Assembly (NCBI RefSeq): GCF_004349145.1
Contig: NZ_SMFO01000001.1
Span: 855,164-919,163 of the forward strand
DNA from: Flavobacterium hiemivividum
GTDB taxonomy: Bacteria > Bacteroidota > Bacteroidia > Flavobacteriales > Flavobacteriaceae
Direction: 5' to 3'
Length of the DNA stretch: 64,000 nucleotides
In this document: one piece after another, positions 17,289-25,996 of the stretch
How the letters are laid out: the number at the start of each line of letters is the position of its first letter
Position numbering within the stretch: position 1 is the stretch's first letter
Position numbers and translations under genes: made by a program
The notes under the pieces: generated by a model
The model's database searches: none
What the model was told of the DNA's origin: nothing
What the model saw: only the letters and a program-made list of their open reading frames with translations

Positions 17289-18746
17289 TTATTTCTTTAA
17301 AATTTTCATCAACATTTCTTTTTCATTGTGATAGATGAAATAAAGAAATGCGATTAATAAACTGATTCCAACATAGTAATTTTCTCTGAATCCATAAAAG
17401 GATACGGCTGAGAAAAATATCGATAGCGAGAGATATCCGCCTATTTTCTTTAAATCGTATGGAATGGGATAGTATTTATTCCCTAAATAATAGGAAATAA
17501 ACATCATACTTCCGTAAGCAGCAATTGTAGCTATGGCCGAACCGTAATAACTCATTGTGGGAATCAACAAAAAGTTAAGCACTAAAGTGATTATTGCACC
17601 CACGATGGAAATATAAGCGCCAATGTAGGTCTTGTCTATTAATTTGTACCAAACCGAAAGGTTTGTATAAATCCCCAAAAAGAAATTAGCCAGAATAATC
17701 AAAGGCACAACTTTCATTGCAACCCAATAAGAGCTGTCTCGAATCATTAGTAGTTTAAAAAGATCAGCAAAAACGATAACCGCAAGTAATATAAAAGAGC
17801 CAAAGATGACAAAATATTTAGTCACCATGGCATAAGTCTGCGGTGCGTTTTTATCTGCGGCGTGACTAAAAAAGAAAGGTTCGATTCCTAGGGTATAAGC
17901 TGTTCTATACAAAACCATAAACAACCCCAGTTTGTAACAAGCCGAATATACTCCTACCTCGTCTTCTGCAATATTTGCAGGCAATAATTTTGATAATAGA
18001 ATTTTGTCAAATTGCTCGTTGATGGCAAAGGCAATTCCTGCAACCATAATGGGCATTCCATAACGCATCATACGCTTCCACAAATTGGTATCTATCTTCC
18101 AATTTAAATATACGTAATCTGGAAATAGCGCTACAAAAGTCAATAAGCTTGCGATTATATTAGCCAAGAATATATAGCCAATTTGGAAATTGTCGACATA
18201 AATAGAACTTAAAAATCCATACGGATTTGCCTCTATTAGCATGGGGATGTATAACAAAAATAGAAGGCTGAGAATTAAGTTAACCAAGACATTCCCAATT
18301 TTTATCGCTGCATAGACCATCGGTTTCTGATAAGCTCTTAATTTTGAAAAGGGGATAATAACCAAAGCATCCAAAGCCAGTATCCAAATTGTATAAGATA
18401 TGTACTGGGAATCAATTCCAGACCATGCTGCTAACGAATCTCTAAACAGCAACGCAATAAACAAAAAAGATATTGTGGTCCAAAAAATCGAAACCATAGA
18501 AGTTTCAAGCACCGCCTTTTTATCAGATTCCTTGTTAAAAAACCTAAAGAAAGCCGTTTCCATTCCATAAGCCAGAAACACGTTGATAAATATCATATAC
18601 GCGAATATAACTGACACTTTTCCGTACTCTGCCTTTGGAAGCAAATCAGTATAAAGCGGAACCAACAAAAAACTAAACATTCTCGGTAAAACTGTTGCGA
18701 GTCCGTATATGGCTGTTTGTTTAAAAAGTCTTTTATATAATCCCAA
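17289..18746 (-). CDS. Polysaccharide flippase (MATE/MOP superfamily)
   Basis: A 485-residue integral membrane protein with about 14 hydrophobic segments, beginning MGLYKRLFKQTAIYGLATVLPRMFSFLLVPLYT, the usual opening of oligosaccharide flippases. PLYTDLLPKAEYGKVSVIFAYM and ETAFFRFF are typical of the Wzx/RfbX group. It should move lipid-linked sugar units across the inner membrane. It is distant from the exopolysaccharide cluster at 41-51 kb, which has its own flippase, so its substrate may be another glycan or lipid-linked intermediate. Confidence 0.85.
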   Translation of the reverse strand: MGLYKRLFKQTAIYGLATVLPRMFSFLLVPLYTDLLPKAEYGKVSVIFAYMIFINVFLAYGMETAFFRFFNKESDKKAVLETSMVSIFWTTISFLFIALLFRDSLAAWSGIDSQYISYTIWILALDALVIIPFSKLRAYQKPMVYAAIKIGNVLVNLILSLLFLLYIPMLIEANPYGFLSSIYVDNFQIGYIFLANIIASLLTFVALFPDYVYLNWKIDTNLWKRMMRYGMPIMVAGIAFAINEQFDKILLSKLLPANIAEDEVGVYSACYKLGLFMVLYRTAYTLGIEPFFFSHAADKNAPQTYAMVTKYFVIFGSFILLAVIVFADLFKLLMIRDSSYWVAMKVVPLIILANFFLGIYTNLSVWYKLIDKTYIGAYISIVGAIITLVLNFLLIPTMSYYGSAIATIAAYGSMMFISYYLGNKYYPIPYDLKKIGGYLSLSIFFSAVSFYGFRENYYVGISLLIAFLYFIYHNEKEMLMKILKK

Positions 18747-18784
18747 AATGGTGCGTCTTATTAATATTTAGAAAACAAAAATAA

Positions 18785-19282
18785 CTAATTCTTTGGTTTA
18801 ATCCCTGATGGATTAGGAATCATTGGCCTTTCTTTAACTCCATTGATTTTGTAGAAAAAAGTTTTCTCCTTATTTCTATATTCTAATACTGCTTCGGCGG
18901 GTTCCAATTCAAATTTTGGCTTCACAACAACAGGCGCTTTATTGCCATACTCCTTTGTAGAATCGCTGTCTAAAATTAAATCTTGGTTGGTTGTATCTTT
19001 TCGAAAATGTGCAACAAAAGTGCGATCATTTTCCTTTTCGACAATAGCAGTTTGATTTTTGAAATAAATTTTATCTAAAAAAGTTCCTTGCTCTATTGGT
19101 TTATCTAACACAATAAAAAAATCGAATGCAACTTTAGCATCTGCTTGATTATTATCTATCTTTTGGAAATAAGCCGCAGCAATTTCTTGTGGAAAATCCA
19201 TTTCGTTATTCTGTTTTAGAGCACAAAAAGAAAGACTAAATGCACTCAAAATTAAAACCAACACTCTATAAATATAACTCAT
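18785..19282 (-). CDS. Putative lipoprotein, unknown function
   Basis: A 165-residue protein with a lipoprotein-like leader (YRVLVLILSAFSLSFC, Cys about residue 20). The mature part (QEIAAAYFQKIDNNQADAKV and later VVVKPKFELEPAEAVLEYRN) is mixed alpha/beta with a Pro- and Lys-rich C-terminus (PMIPNPSGIKPKN). No known family is recognised. It lies between a GNAT acetyltransferase and the flippase, 11 bases from the former, so it is probably in the same transcript. Confidence 0.65.
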   Translation of the reverse strand: MSYIYRVLVLILSAFSLSFCALKQNNEMDFPQEIAAAYFQKIDNNQADAKVAFDFFIVLDKPIEQGTFLDKIYFKNQTAIVEKENDRTFVAHFRKDTTNQDLILDSDSTKEYGNKAPVVVKPKFELEPAEAVLEYRNKEKTFFYKINGVKERPMIPNPSGIKPKN

Positions 19283-19293
19283 ATTAATCTATT

Positions 19294-19737
19294 TTATGAC
19301 AATCCGCTTTCGTCTACTATCTTTAAAAAATGAAACCCTTTAGGAACATATCCTTGGTTATAATAAAACTTATGCGCAGTGAAGTTACTAGTAAATGCAT
19401 CCAAAACAATCATGGTACAACCAGTTTCCTTAGCTTTAACATCAATATAATCAGTCATCATTTTACCAATGCCTTTTAAACGATGGTCTGGGTGCACAAT
19501 AAAATTGTCGATTTCTAAATACTTTCCTGACCAGAGTTTAGTACCAGACCATAATCCAGAAAGTCCTACACAAATCTCTCCTTCAAAAACGCCAACTTGA
19601 GTATAATTATGCGGAATCATTTCGGTGAGATAAGAATGGTATTTTTCTATTGTGAAGTTGGGATATAAATATTTAATAATCTTAAATTGACCAAGCATTT
19701 CATCTATTGTGATGAGTCTTCTAATTTCTAGTTGCAT
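19294..19737 (-). CDS. GNAT-family N-acetyltransferase
   Basis: A 147-residue GNAT protein. The acetyl-CoA binding motif A reads VHPDHRLKGIGKMMTDYI, with the R/QxxGxG loop as RLKGIG. It is followed by the motif B region CTMIVLDAFTSNFTAHKFYYNQGYVPKGFHF, in which the AHKFYYNQGY segment is typical. It transfers an acetyl group from acetyl-CoA to an unknown amine. It is separated from atpG by a terminator and begins a short operon with the lipoprotein gene. Confidence 0.88.
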   Translation of the reverse strand: MQLEIRRLITIDEMLGQFKIIKYLYPNFTIEKYHSYLTEMIPHNYTQVGVFEGEICVGLSGLWSGTKLWSGKYLEIDNFIVHPDHRLKGIGKMMTDYIDVKAKETGCTMIVLDAFTSNFTAHKFYYNQGYVPKGFHFLKIVDESGLS

Positions 19738-19777
19738 TTTTTGAATTCTTATTTAAGATATAAAATTAAGCAAAAAA

Positions 19778-19801
19778 AAGAGCCAACAAATGTTGGCTCT
19801 T
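19778..19801 (-). terminator. Intrinsic terminator of the atp operon
   Basis: On the minus strand, AAGAGCCAACA pairs with the reverse TGTTGGCTCTT and is followed at once by eight T residues. It lies 22 bases after the atpG stop and ends the leftward ATP synthase transcript. Confidence 0.9.
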
Positions 19802-19822
19802 AGATATTTAAAAAAAAATTTT

Positions 19823-20683
19823 TTATCCATTCAACGCTTCTGCTCCACCAACGATCTCTAAGATCTCATTAGTAATTGCAGCTTGACGGGCTTTATTGTA
19901 AGTCAATTTCAATTGATTTCTCAACTCTGTTGCATTGTCAGTTGCTTTATGCATAGCAGTCATACGAGCACCATGTTCTGAAGCAAATGAATCTCTTATT
20001 CCTTTGTACAATTGTGTCTTCAATGATTTTGGAATCAAAGTTAATACAATTTCTTCTTTCGAAGGCTCAAAGATATAATCACCAGGAGTAAGGTTTAAAT
20101 CGCTTTTTAATGGTGCTAACGGTAAAAACTGTTCTACTTGAACAATTTGTGTTGCAGCATTTTTAAATTGGTTATAAATCAACTCAATTTTATCATATTC
20201 ACCAGAAAGAAATTTCTCTGTCAAGGTATCTGCGATTGCAGCTACATTATCAAAAGTTAAATTATCAAAAACTGAACTTTGATTCTCAACTACATTATTT
20301 GTTTTAACTAAAACATCATTTCCTTTTTTACCTATTGCAAAAATATCAACTTGTTTTCCTGAGTAATACTCTGAACGAACTTTAGCTGCCTTAATTACAT
20401 TTGAATTAAATGCACCACATAAACCTCTATTAGAAGTAATAGCAACAACTAATACTTTTTTGATTTCACGTTGTGTAGTAAACTCCCCACCTGTATCGCC
20501 TTCCAGTGTTGCAGATAGATTTTGTAATAATTCCGTCAATTTTTCGGCATAAGGACGCATGGCTGTGATTGCATCTTGTGCTTTCTTTAGCTTTGCTGCA
20601 GAAACCATTTTCATTGCCGATGTAATTTGCATCGTCGATGAAACGGAAGTAATTCTATTACGGATTTCCTTTAAATTTGCCAT
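19823..20683 (-). CDS. atpG: ATP synthase F1 subunit gamma
   Basis: A 286-residue gamma subunit, the rotating shaft of F1. The N-terminal helix begins MANLKEIRNRITSVSSTMQITSAMKMVSAAKLKKAQDAI and the C-terminal helix ends ARQAAITNEILEIVGGAEALNG, both hallmark regions; SNRGLCGAFNSNVIK is the central conserved motif. It is the last gene of the operon in the window. The atpD and atpC genes are absent here, as expected in Bacteroidota, where they lie elsewhere. Confidence 0.97.
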   Translation of the reverse strand: MANLKEIRNRITSVSSTMQITSAMKMVSAAKLKKAQDAITAMRPYAEKLTELLQNLSATLEGDTGGEFTTQREIKKVLVVAITSNRGLCGAFNSNVIKAAKVRSEYYSGKQVDIFAIGKKGNDVLVKTNNVVENQSSVFDNLTFDNVAAIADTLTEKFLSGEYDKIELIYNQFKNAATQIVQVEQFLPLAPLKSDLNLTPGDYIFEPSKEEIVLTLIPKSLKTQLYKGIRDSFASEHGARMTAMHKATDNATELRNQLKLTYNKARQAAITNEILEIVGGAEALNG

Positions 20684-20700
20684 TTTTGTTGTATTAAGAT

Positions 20701-20762
20701 TTAAGTATCAAGTATTAAGTATCGCGATAGTCTTGATACTTAATACTTCTTACTTAATACTT
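20701..20762. repeat. Inverted repeats in the atpA-atpG spacer
   Basis: AAGTATTAAGTATC (20710-20723) pairs perfectly with GATACTTAATACTT (20735-20748) around GCGATAGTCTT, and a second TACTTAATACTT follows at about 20751. The 14-bp stem in the mRNA could affect decay or ribosome passage between atpA and atpG. Other spacers in this operon lack such a structure. Confidence 0.7.
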
Positions 20763-20764
20763 TA

Positions 20765-22342
20765 TTAGTTATATTTTGCTGAGATTTCTTTTGCTACATT
20801 CTGAATTACATCTGTAATTTCATCTGTAAGCTTACCTGCTTTCAAAGCATCTAGAGTAGCTCTGTGTTTGTTGTTCAAGAATTCCAAGAAATCTTTCTCG
20901 AATTCTTTCACTTTGTTCACAGGAACATTTTTCAAAAGATTTTTTGAACCAGCATAGATAATCGCAACTTGATCTTCAACTGTATAAGGATCGTTCAAAC
21001 CTTGTTTCAAGATTTCAACATTTCTTCTTCCTTTTTCAATTACATTCAAAGTAACTGCATCTAAGTCAGAACCAAACTTAGCAAACGCTTCCAATTCACG
21101 GAATTGTGCTTGATCTAGTTTCAAAGTACCTGCTACTTTTTTCATTGATTTAATTTGTGCATTTCCTCCAACACGAGATACCGAGATACCTACGTTAATT
21201 GCAGGACGTACTCCAGAGTTAAACAAATCTCCATCAAGGAAAATTTGACCATCTGTAATCGAAATTACGTTTGTTGGGATATATGCAGAAACGTCACCAG
21301 CTTGTGTTTCAATAATTGGTAAAGCTGTTAATGAACCACCACCTTTAACAATTCCTTTGATAGAATCTGGTAAATCATTCATGTTTTTAGCAATTCCGTC
21401 ATCAGCGATAACTTTACAAGCACGTTCTAATAATCTACTGTGAAGGTAGAAAACGTCTCCAGGATATGCCTCACGTCCCGGTGGTCTTCTTAATAAAAGA
21501 GAAACCTCACGGTAAGCAACAGCTTGTTTAGATAAATCATCATAAACAATTAAAGCTGGACGACCTGAATCTCTAAAATACTCCCCAATTGCAGCACCTG
21601 CCATAGGAGCATATACTTGCATTGGAGCTGGATCAGAAGCATTTGCAGCAACAATAACTGTATAAGCCATTGCACCTTTTTCTTCTAACATTTTAGCGAT
21701 TCCTGCTACAGTTGAAGCTTTTTGCCCAATTGCAACGTATATACAAAATACAGGTTTTCCTGCATCGTAAAATTCTTTTTGATTTAAAATAGTGTCAATA
21801 CAAACAGTTGATTTACCTGTTTGACGGTCACCAATAACCAATTCACGTTGTCCACGTCCAACAGGTATCATAGCATCTACTGCTTTTATTCCCGTTTGTA
21901 ATGGTTCAGTAACTGGTTGACGGAAGATAACTCCAGGAGCTTTTCTTTCCAAAGGCATTTCGTATAAGTCACCACCGATTGGTCCTTTTCCATCAATAGG
22001 AAAACCAAGTGTGTTTACTACACGTCCTACCATTTGCTCTCCCACTTTAAGAGAAGCGATACGTTGTGTTCTTTTTGCAGTAGAACCTTCTTTGATTCCT
22101 GTTGATGGCCCTAAAAGTACCACACCAACATTGTCTTCTTCAAGATTCAATACAATAGCTTCTAAACCATTGTCAAATTCTACTAACTCACCGTATTGAA
22201 CATTCGAAAGCCCGTAAATACGAGCAATACCATCTCCAACTTGAAGTACTGTTCCTACTTCTTCTAGCGTAGCGCCAGATTCAAAACCTTCTACTTGCTT
22301 TCTTAATATTGCTGAAATTTCAGCAGGTTTGATTTCCGCCAT
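20765..22342 (-). CDS. atpA: ATP synthase F1 subunit alpha
   Basis: A 525-residue alpha subunit of the F1 catalytic head. It carries the N-terminal beta-barrel ([20 protein letters not shown]), the nucleotide-binding P-loop GDRQTGKST, the [19 protein letters not shown] segment, [20 protein letters not shown] and [20 protein letters not shown]. The alpha subunit binds nucleotide at the non-catalytic sites. The length and all motifs are normal. Confidence 0.98.
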   Translation of the reverse strand: MAEIKPAEISAILRKQVEGFESGATLEEVGTVLQVGDGIARIYGLSNVQYGELVEFDNGLEAIVLNLEEDNVGVVLLGPSTGIKEGSTAKRTQRIASLKVGEQMVGRVVNTLGFPIDGKGPIGGDLYEMPLERKAPGVIFRQPVTEPLQTGIKAVDAMIPVGRGQRELVIGDRQTGKSTVCIDTILNQKEFYDAGKPVFCIYVAIGQKASTVAGIAKMLEEKGAMAYTVIVAANASDPAPMQVYAPMAGAAIGEYFRDSGRPALIVYDDLSKQAVAYREVSLLLRRPPGREAYPGDVFYLHSRLLERACKVIADDGIAKNMNDLPDSIKGIVKGGGSLTALPIIETQAGDVSAYIPTNVISITDGQIFLDGDLFNSGVRPAINVGISVSRVGGNAQIKSMKKVAGTLKLDQAQFRELEAFAKFGSDLDAVTLNVIEKGRRNVEILKQGLNDPYTVEDQVAIIYAGSKNLLKNVPVNKVKEFEKDFLEFLNNKHRATLDALKAGKLTDEITDVIQNVAKEISAKYN

Positions 22343-22380
22343 CTTAATTTATAATTTAGACACTTAAATGTGCAATAAAA

Positions 22381-22914
22381 CTAGTTACTTAATTCTTTTT
22401 TTAATACTTGCAAACTGTTAGCTAAAGAAGCATTATACTGCTTGTCGCCAATTCTTAAAATAAATCCTCCAATAATCGAAGGGTCTATTATGTTTACTAT
22501 TGTAATCTTTTTATCTGAAAATTCTTTTATTTTAGCAGAAACTTTTGCTTCTAATGCAGAATCCATAGGAGTTGCAGTAGTTACTTTCACTAACTGTAAA
22601 CAATTACTTTCATCTGAAAGAGCAATATATTGAGAAACAATTTCCTCTAAAATTTCAAATCTTTTGTTTTCGAATAACAAACGGAAAAGACTTTTGATCA
22701 ATCCTGTTGTGTTTGCAAAAACTTCTGTCAAAGCACTTTCTTTAACACTCACAGAGATTGTAGGATTTTGAATAAAATTATTCAGTTCCTCATTTCCCTT
22801 GATTGTTGAAGAGATTAAAGCCATGTCTTTATAAACCTCTTGCTCATTTCCTGCAGAAATAGCTAAGTCTAAGAATGCTTTTGCATAACGAATTGCTGCT
22901 CTAGTTCCTGACAT
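22381..22914 (-). CDS. atpH: ATP synthase F1 subunit delta
   Basis: A 177-residue delta subunit, part of the peripheral stalk that holds F1 to the b subunits. It begins RAAIRYAKAFLDLAISAGNE and ends GGFILRIGDKQYNASLANSL, the conserved C-terminal motif of OSCP/delta proteins. It follows atpF with a four-base gap and precedes atpA, the usual order. Confidence 0.95.
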   Translation of the reverse strand: MSGTRAAIRYAKAFLDLAISAGNEQEVYKDMALISSTIKGNEELNNFIQNPTISVSVKESALTEVFANTTGLIKSLFRLLFENKRFEILEEIVSQYIALSDESNCLQLVKVTTATPMDSALEAKVSAKIKEFSDKKITIVNIIDPSIIGGFILRIGDKQYNASLANSLQVLKKELSN

Positions 22915-22918
22915 AATT

Positions 22919-23410
22919 TTAGTTTAATTTTACGGCACCTAACATTTTCTCAACTAATTTAGTTTGAGCTTCTTTATTAGATAATTCCTCTTTCAATAAT
23001 TTCTCTGCGATACTCAATGACAACGTAGAAACATGAGATTTCAATTCAGCCATAGCTGCATTTTTCTCAGATTCAATAGCTGTTTTTGCTTGAGCAATCA
23101 TTCTAGCGCCTTCTGCTTGTGCATCAGCTTTAGAATCAGCAATCATTTTTTCTCTCATATCACGCGCTTCTTTTAATAAAGAATCACGTTCCATTCTAGC
23201 TTCTTGTAAAATGCGTTCGTTGTCAGCAGTTAAATTCTGGATTTCTCTACGCGCAGATTCTGCAGATGCTAAAGCATTGTTAATCGATTCTTCACGACCT
23301 TTTACTGCTCCCAAAATTGGTTTCCAAGCAAATTTTCTCATAAGTAGAAAGAAAACAAAGAAAATGATCGATGTCCAAAAAATTAAACTCTCCGGTGCTG
23401 TAAAATTCAT
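22919..23410 (-). CDS. atpF: ATP synthase F0 subunit b
   Basis: A 163-residue subunit b. One N-terminal membrane segment (LIFWTSIIFFVFFLLMRKF) is followed by a long charged coiled coil typical of the peripheral stalk (VKGREESINNALASAESARRE and onward, with many Ala, Glu, Lys, Arg). Length is normal. Its neighbours atpE and atpH confirm the identity. Confidence 0.95.
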   Translation of the reverse strand: MNFTAPESLIFWTSIIFFVFFLLMRKFAWKPILGAVKGREESINNALASAESARREIQNLTADNERILQEARMERDSLLKEARDMREKMIADSKADAQAEGARMIAQAKTAIESEKNAAMAELKSHVSTLSLSIAEKLLKEELSNKEAQTKLVEKMLGAVKLN

Positions 23411-23492
23411 ATGTATATATTTAAAATAATTTTTTTGTTTTAGAAATAAAAACTCCCTGTAGCCAACCGCTACAGGAAATTTTAATTTTTAA

Positions 23493-23711
<219 letters not shown>

Positions 23712-23733
23712 TTAATAATTAATAAAACACATG

Positions 23734-24873
23734 TTAATGATGATCGTGCTCTGCTACAGCTTGACCAATGAATAATGCTGACAACAACGTAAACACGTAT
23801 GCTTGTAACGCCGCAACTAACATTTCTAATACACTCATAAATAAAACGAATGCTCCAGAGATAGGAGAAACCCATGCCGTTTCAAATATAAAGATTAAGG
23901 AAACTAAACTTAAGATAATAATATGCCCCGCAGTGATGTTAGCAAATAAACGAATCATCAATGCAAAAGGTTTTGTCAATATTCCAATGATCTCAACAGG
24001 AATCATAATTGGGTATAATGCTTTTGGTACTGGCGGAGTAAAAATATGCCCCCAATAATCTTTGTTTCCGCTGAAAGAAGTAACAATAAATGTAATGAAA
24101 GCCAATACAAAAGTAAAGTATATATTTCCAGTTAAGTTTGAACTAAATGGAAAGAATGGAATTAAACCAATAAGGTTATTGATCCAAATAAAGAAAAATA
24201 TAGTCAATAAATATGGCATATACTTAGCGTATTTTTTCTCACCAATATTTGGTCTCGCAATATCATCTCTAACAAAAATTACTAAAGGTTCCATAAAACC
24301 AGCAATCCCTTTAGGTGCCATTTTATTATTATTGTAAGAACGTGCAACCGCTAAAAACAATAGGAATAAAATAATTACCGAAATAAACATAGAGAAAACA
24401 TGTTTTGTGATAGAGAAATTCAAAGGACGAGTATCAAATTCAAAAGCACCGTTCTTTCTTTGATCTTCTGTTAAATTTTCAAATTTATCAGCGTAAAAGA
24501 TTACCTCATTAAAACGAACTAAATTTTGACCGTTTACAGAAACAACATGCTCTCCAGAATTATCGTGGTGAAATTTTTCTGATGAGAAGATCTCTAAACC
24601 GTTATCTGTCCATAAAATTACTGGCAAATAAAAAGTAATAGGATGTCCACCCCAGTCTGCGATATGAAATTCATGCGAATCTCCAATGTGAGAATTAATT
24701 AAATCCGTAGCATTAAATTCCTTTTCTTCATGCGCCACTGGAACAGCGTGCTCCGCAACAGCTTCATTAACAACAGGAATACTATCAATGACAGGATTTG
24801 CAAATCCAAAGTAAGGAATACTGGCTAGTAAAGCAACTAATAAGAATCGAACAGGTTTATTTGAAAATACCAT
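23734..24873 (-). CDS. atpB: ATP synthase F0 subunit a
   Basis: A 379-residue subunit a with a long N-terminal exported extension. A leader-like segment (FLLVALLASIPYFGFA) is followed by about 120 periplasmic residues rich in His and Glu; then come the membrane helices (from about residue 155). The essential Arg is in KPFALMIRLFANITAGH, and the last helix ends VAEHDHH. The extension is common in Bacteroidota. Subunit a forms the half-channels for protons next to the c-ring. A -7 promoter element lies just upstream. Confidence 0.95.
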   Translation of the reverse strand: MVFSNKPVRFLLVALLASIPYFGFANPVIDSIPVVNEAVAEHAVPVAHEEKEFNATDLINSHIGDSHEFHIADWGGHPITFYLPVILWTDNGLEIFSSEKFHHDNSGEHVVSVNGQNLVRFNEVIFYADKFENLTEDQRKNGAFEFDTRPLNFSITKHVFSMFISVIILFLLFLAVARSYNNNKMAPKGIAGFMEPLVIFVRDDIARPNIGEKKYAKYMPYLLTIFFFIWINNLIGLIPFFPFSSNLTGNIYFTFVLAFITFIVTSFSGNKDYWGHIFTPPVPKALYPIMIPVEIIGILTKPFALMIRLFANITAGHIIILSLVSLIFIFETAWVSPISGAFVLFMSVLEMLVAALQAYVFTLLSALFIGQAVAEHDHH

Positions 24874-24914
24874 TATTAAATTGTGTGTCTAATTTTACGT
24901 TTTAAACTTTTTTG

Positions 24915-24922
24915 CAAATGTA
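24915..24922 (-). promoter_or_regulatory. -7 element upstream of atpB
   Basis: On the minus strand TACATTTG matches TAnnTTTG, 42 bases before the atpB start. A -33 TTG is present but only 13 bases further upstream, shorter than the usual 17-23, so confidence is moderate. It would let the atp genes be transcribed apart from sprE and bactofilin. Confidence 0.4.
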
Positions 24923-25009
24923 CATAATTTATTCACAATTGAAAATATATCATTTTGTTTTTAATCGTTAATTTCCAATTATAGAAATATGATTTAAAAA
25001 AAACAGCTA

Positions 25010-25393
25010 TTATTGGTTATTTATAAGGCGAATCGCGAATAAAGTTTCGAAAAACAGGAATAAAAAATAAGGAATAAAAAAAGCACTTACATCTGGAACC
25101 TGACTTTTAAGGTCTGATTGTAACAAAGGGATTAAGAAAACAATAGCTGCCATCATCTTAATCAGGCTAAATCCCATAAAAGCAAAGCCTGTTTTATCAG
25201 GAAAAGTTTTATTGACGAAAATTAGAAAACCATAACTACACAAGGTAATTACAAGATGAAAAACATAAATGCTCAAGGTGGAATAAAAAAAGATCGAATT
25301 TTTAAAAAAAGATTCTACTATGTAATATTGTATGAAAAACAATACAATGGAAAAAGGAATTATTAATTTTAGGAATTTGTAAAATTGGTGCAT
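25010..25393 (-). CDS. AtpI-like four-helix membrane protein (DUF6168-like)
   Basis: A 127-residue protein with four hydrophobic segments (IIPFSIVLFFIQYYIVESFF; FYSTLSIYVFHLVITLC; GFSLIKMMAAIVFLIPLL; FFIPYFLFLFFETLFAIRL). It lies between an AtpZ-like gene and atpB, where AtpI-type proteins that assist c-ring assembly or Mg2+ supply are usually found. The FxxxxLIKMMAA segment resembles AtpI. The assignment rests on topology and position; the DUF6168 name is from memory of similar neighbours. Confidence 0.65.
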   Translation of the reverse strand: MHQFYKFLKLIIPFSIVLFFIQYYIVESFFKNSIFFYSTLSIYVFHLVITLCSYGFLIFVNKTFPDKTGFAFMGFSLIKMMAAIVFLIPLLQSDLKSQVPDVSAFFIPYFLFLFFETLFAIRLINNQ

Positions 25394-25617
25394 TAGTCTT
25401 CTTTGTTTAAATTTTTAACCTGCCTAATAACATTGTATAACGCTATAAAAACAGCTAAAAGTGATAATATAATAGTAAAAATAGAGGTTCCAGTGTACTT
25501 TTCATCGAGCCAAGTTCCTAAATAGGTAAAGAAAAAAATGATAATTCCCATTTGAAAAGGAATATTCATCAAGGCTATCCACTTACTACTGGTTTTTTTG
25601 TGGGGTTTCTGTTCCAT
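25393..25617 (-). CDS. AtpZ/AtpI-family protein
   Basis: A 74-residue two-helix membrane protein (NIPFQMGIIIFFFTYLGTWLDEKYTG and IFTIILSLLAVFIALYNVI). The FQMGIIIFFFTYLGxWLDEKY pattern is the hallmark of the AtpZ/AtpI family that goes with F-type ATPase operons. Its stop overlaps the start of the following gene by one base, and its 5' end overlaps the bactofilin gene by 32 bases, indicating tight coupling. Confidence 0.85.
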   Translation of the reverse strand: MEQKPHKKTSSKWIALMNIPFQMGIIIFFFTYLGTWLDEKYTGTSIFTIILSLLAVFIALYNVIRQVKNLNKED

Positions 25618-25993
25618 CAGTTAACAATAATTTTGTTTCGTTAATTTTCATCATACAGGACGCACTAAAAGCAGCACCAGGTTCCACTGATAATTTCCCA
25701 ACAGTAACTTCGCCGCTGATACTAGCTTTAGACTTTACATTTAAGATTTCGGTAACATGAATAATTCCTTCAAATTTCCCTTCGATATCTGCATTTTTAC
25801 AATTAATATCACCTATCACGCTTCCGGCGGGACCTATCACTAATTTCCCTGTTGATTGAAAGTTCCCAATTAGTTCACCGTCAAGTCTAAAATCTGCTTT
25901 AGATACTATATCTCCTTTTATGATTGTTCCTTCTACGATTCTATTGGTCTTTCCTAATAGCTCTGTATAAGGCTTTGTTTTTCTACTAAACAT
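25586..25993 (-). CDS. Bactofilin (polymer-forming cytoskeletal protein)
   Basis: A 135-residue bactofilin. The core is a right-handed beta-helix with the typical repeats NRIVEGTIIKGDI, RLDGELIGNF, KLVIGPAGSVIGDI, KNADIEGKFEGI, KSKASISGEVTVGKLSVEPGA. Bactofilins form filaments without nucleotide and shape cells or place envelope enzymes. It follows sprE by three bases and overlaps the AtpZ gene, so it belongs to a sprE-bactofilin-atp transcript. Confidence 0.9.
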   Translation of the reverse strand: MFSRKTKPYTELLGKTNRIVEGTIIKGDIVSKADFRLDGELIGNFQSTGKLVIGPAGSVIGDINCKNADIEGKFEGIIHVTEILNVKSKASISGEVTVGKLSVEPGAAFSASCMMKINETKLLLTDGTETPQKNQ

Positions 25994-25996
25994 TTT

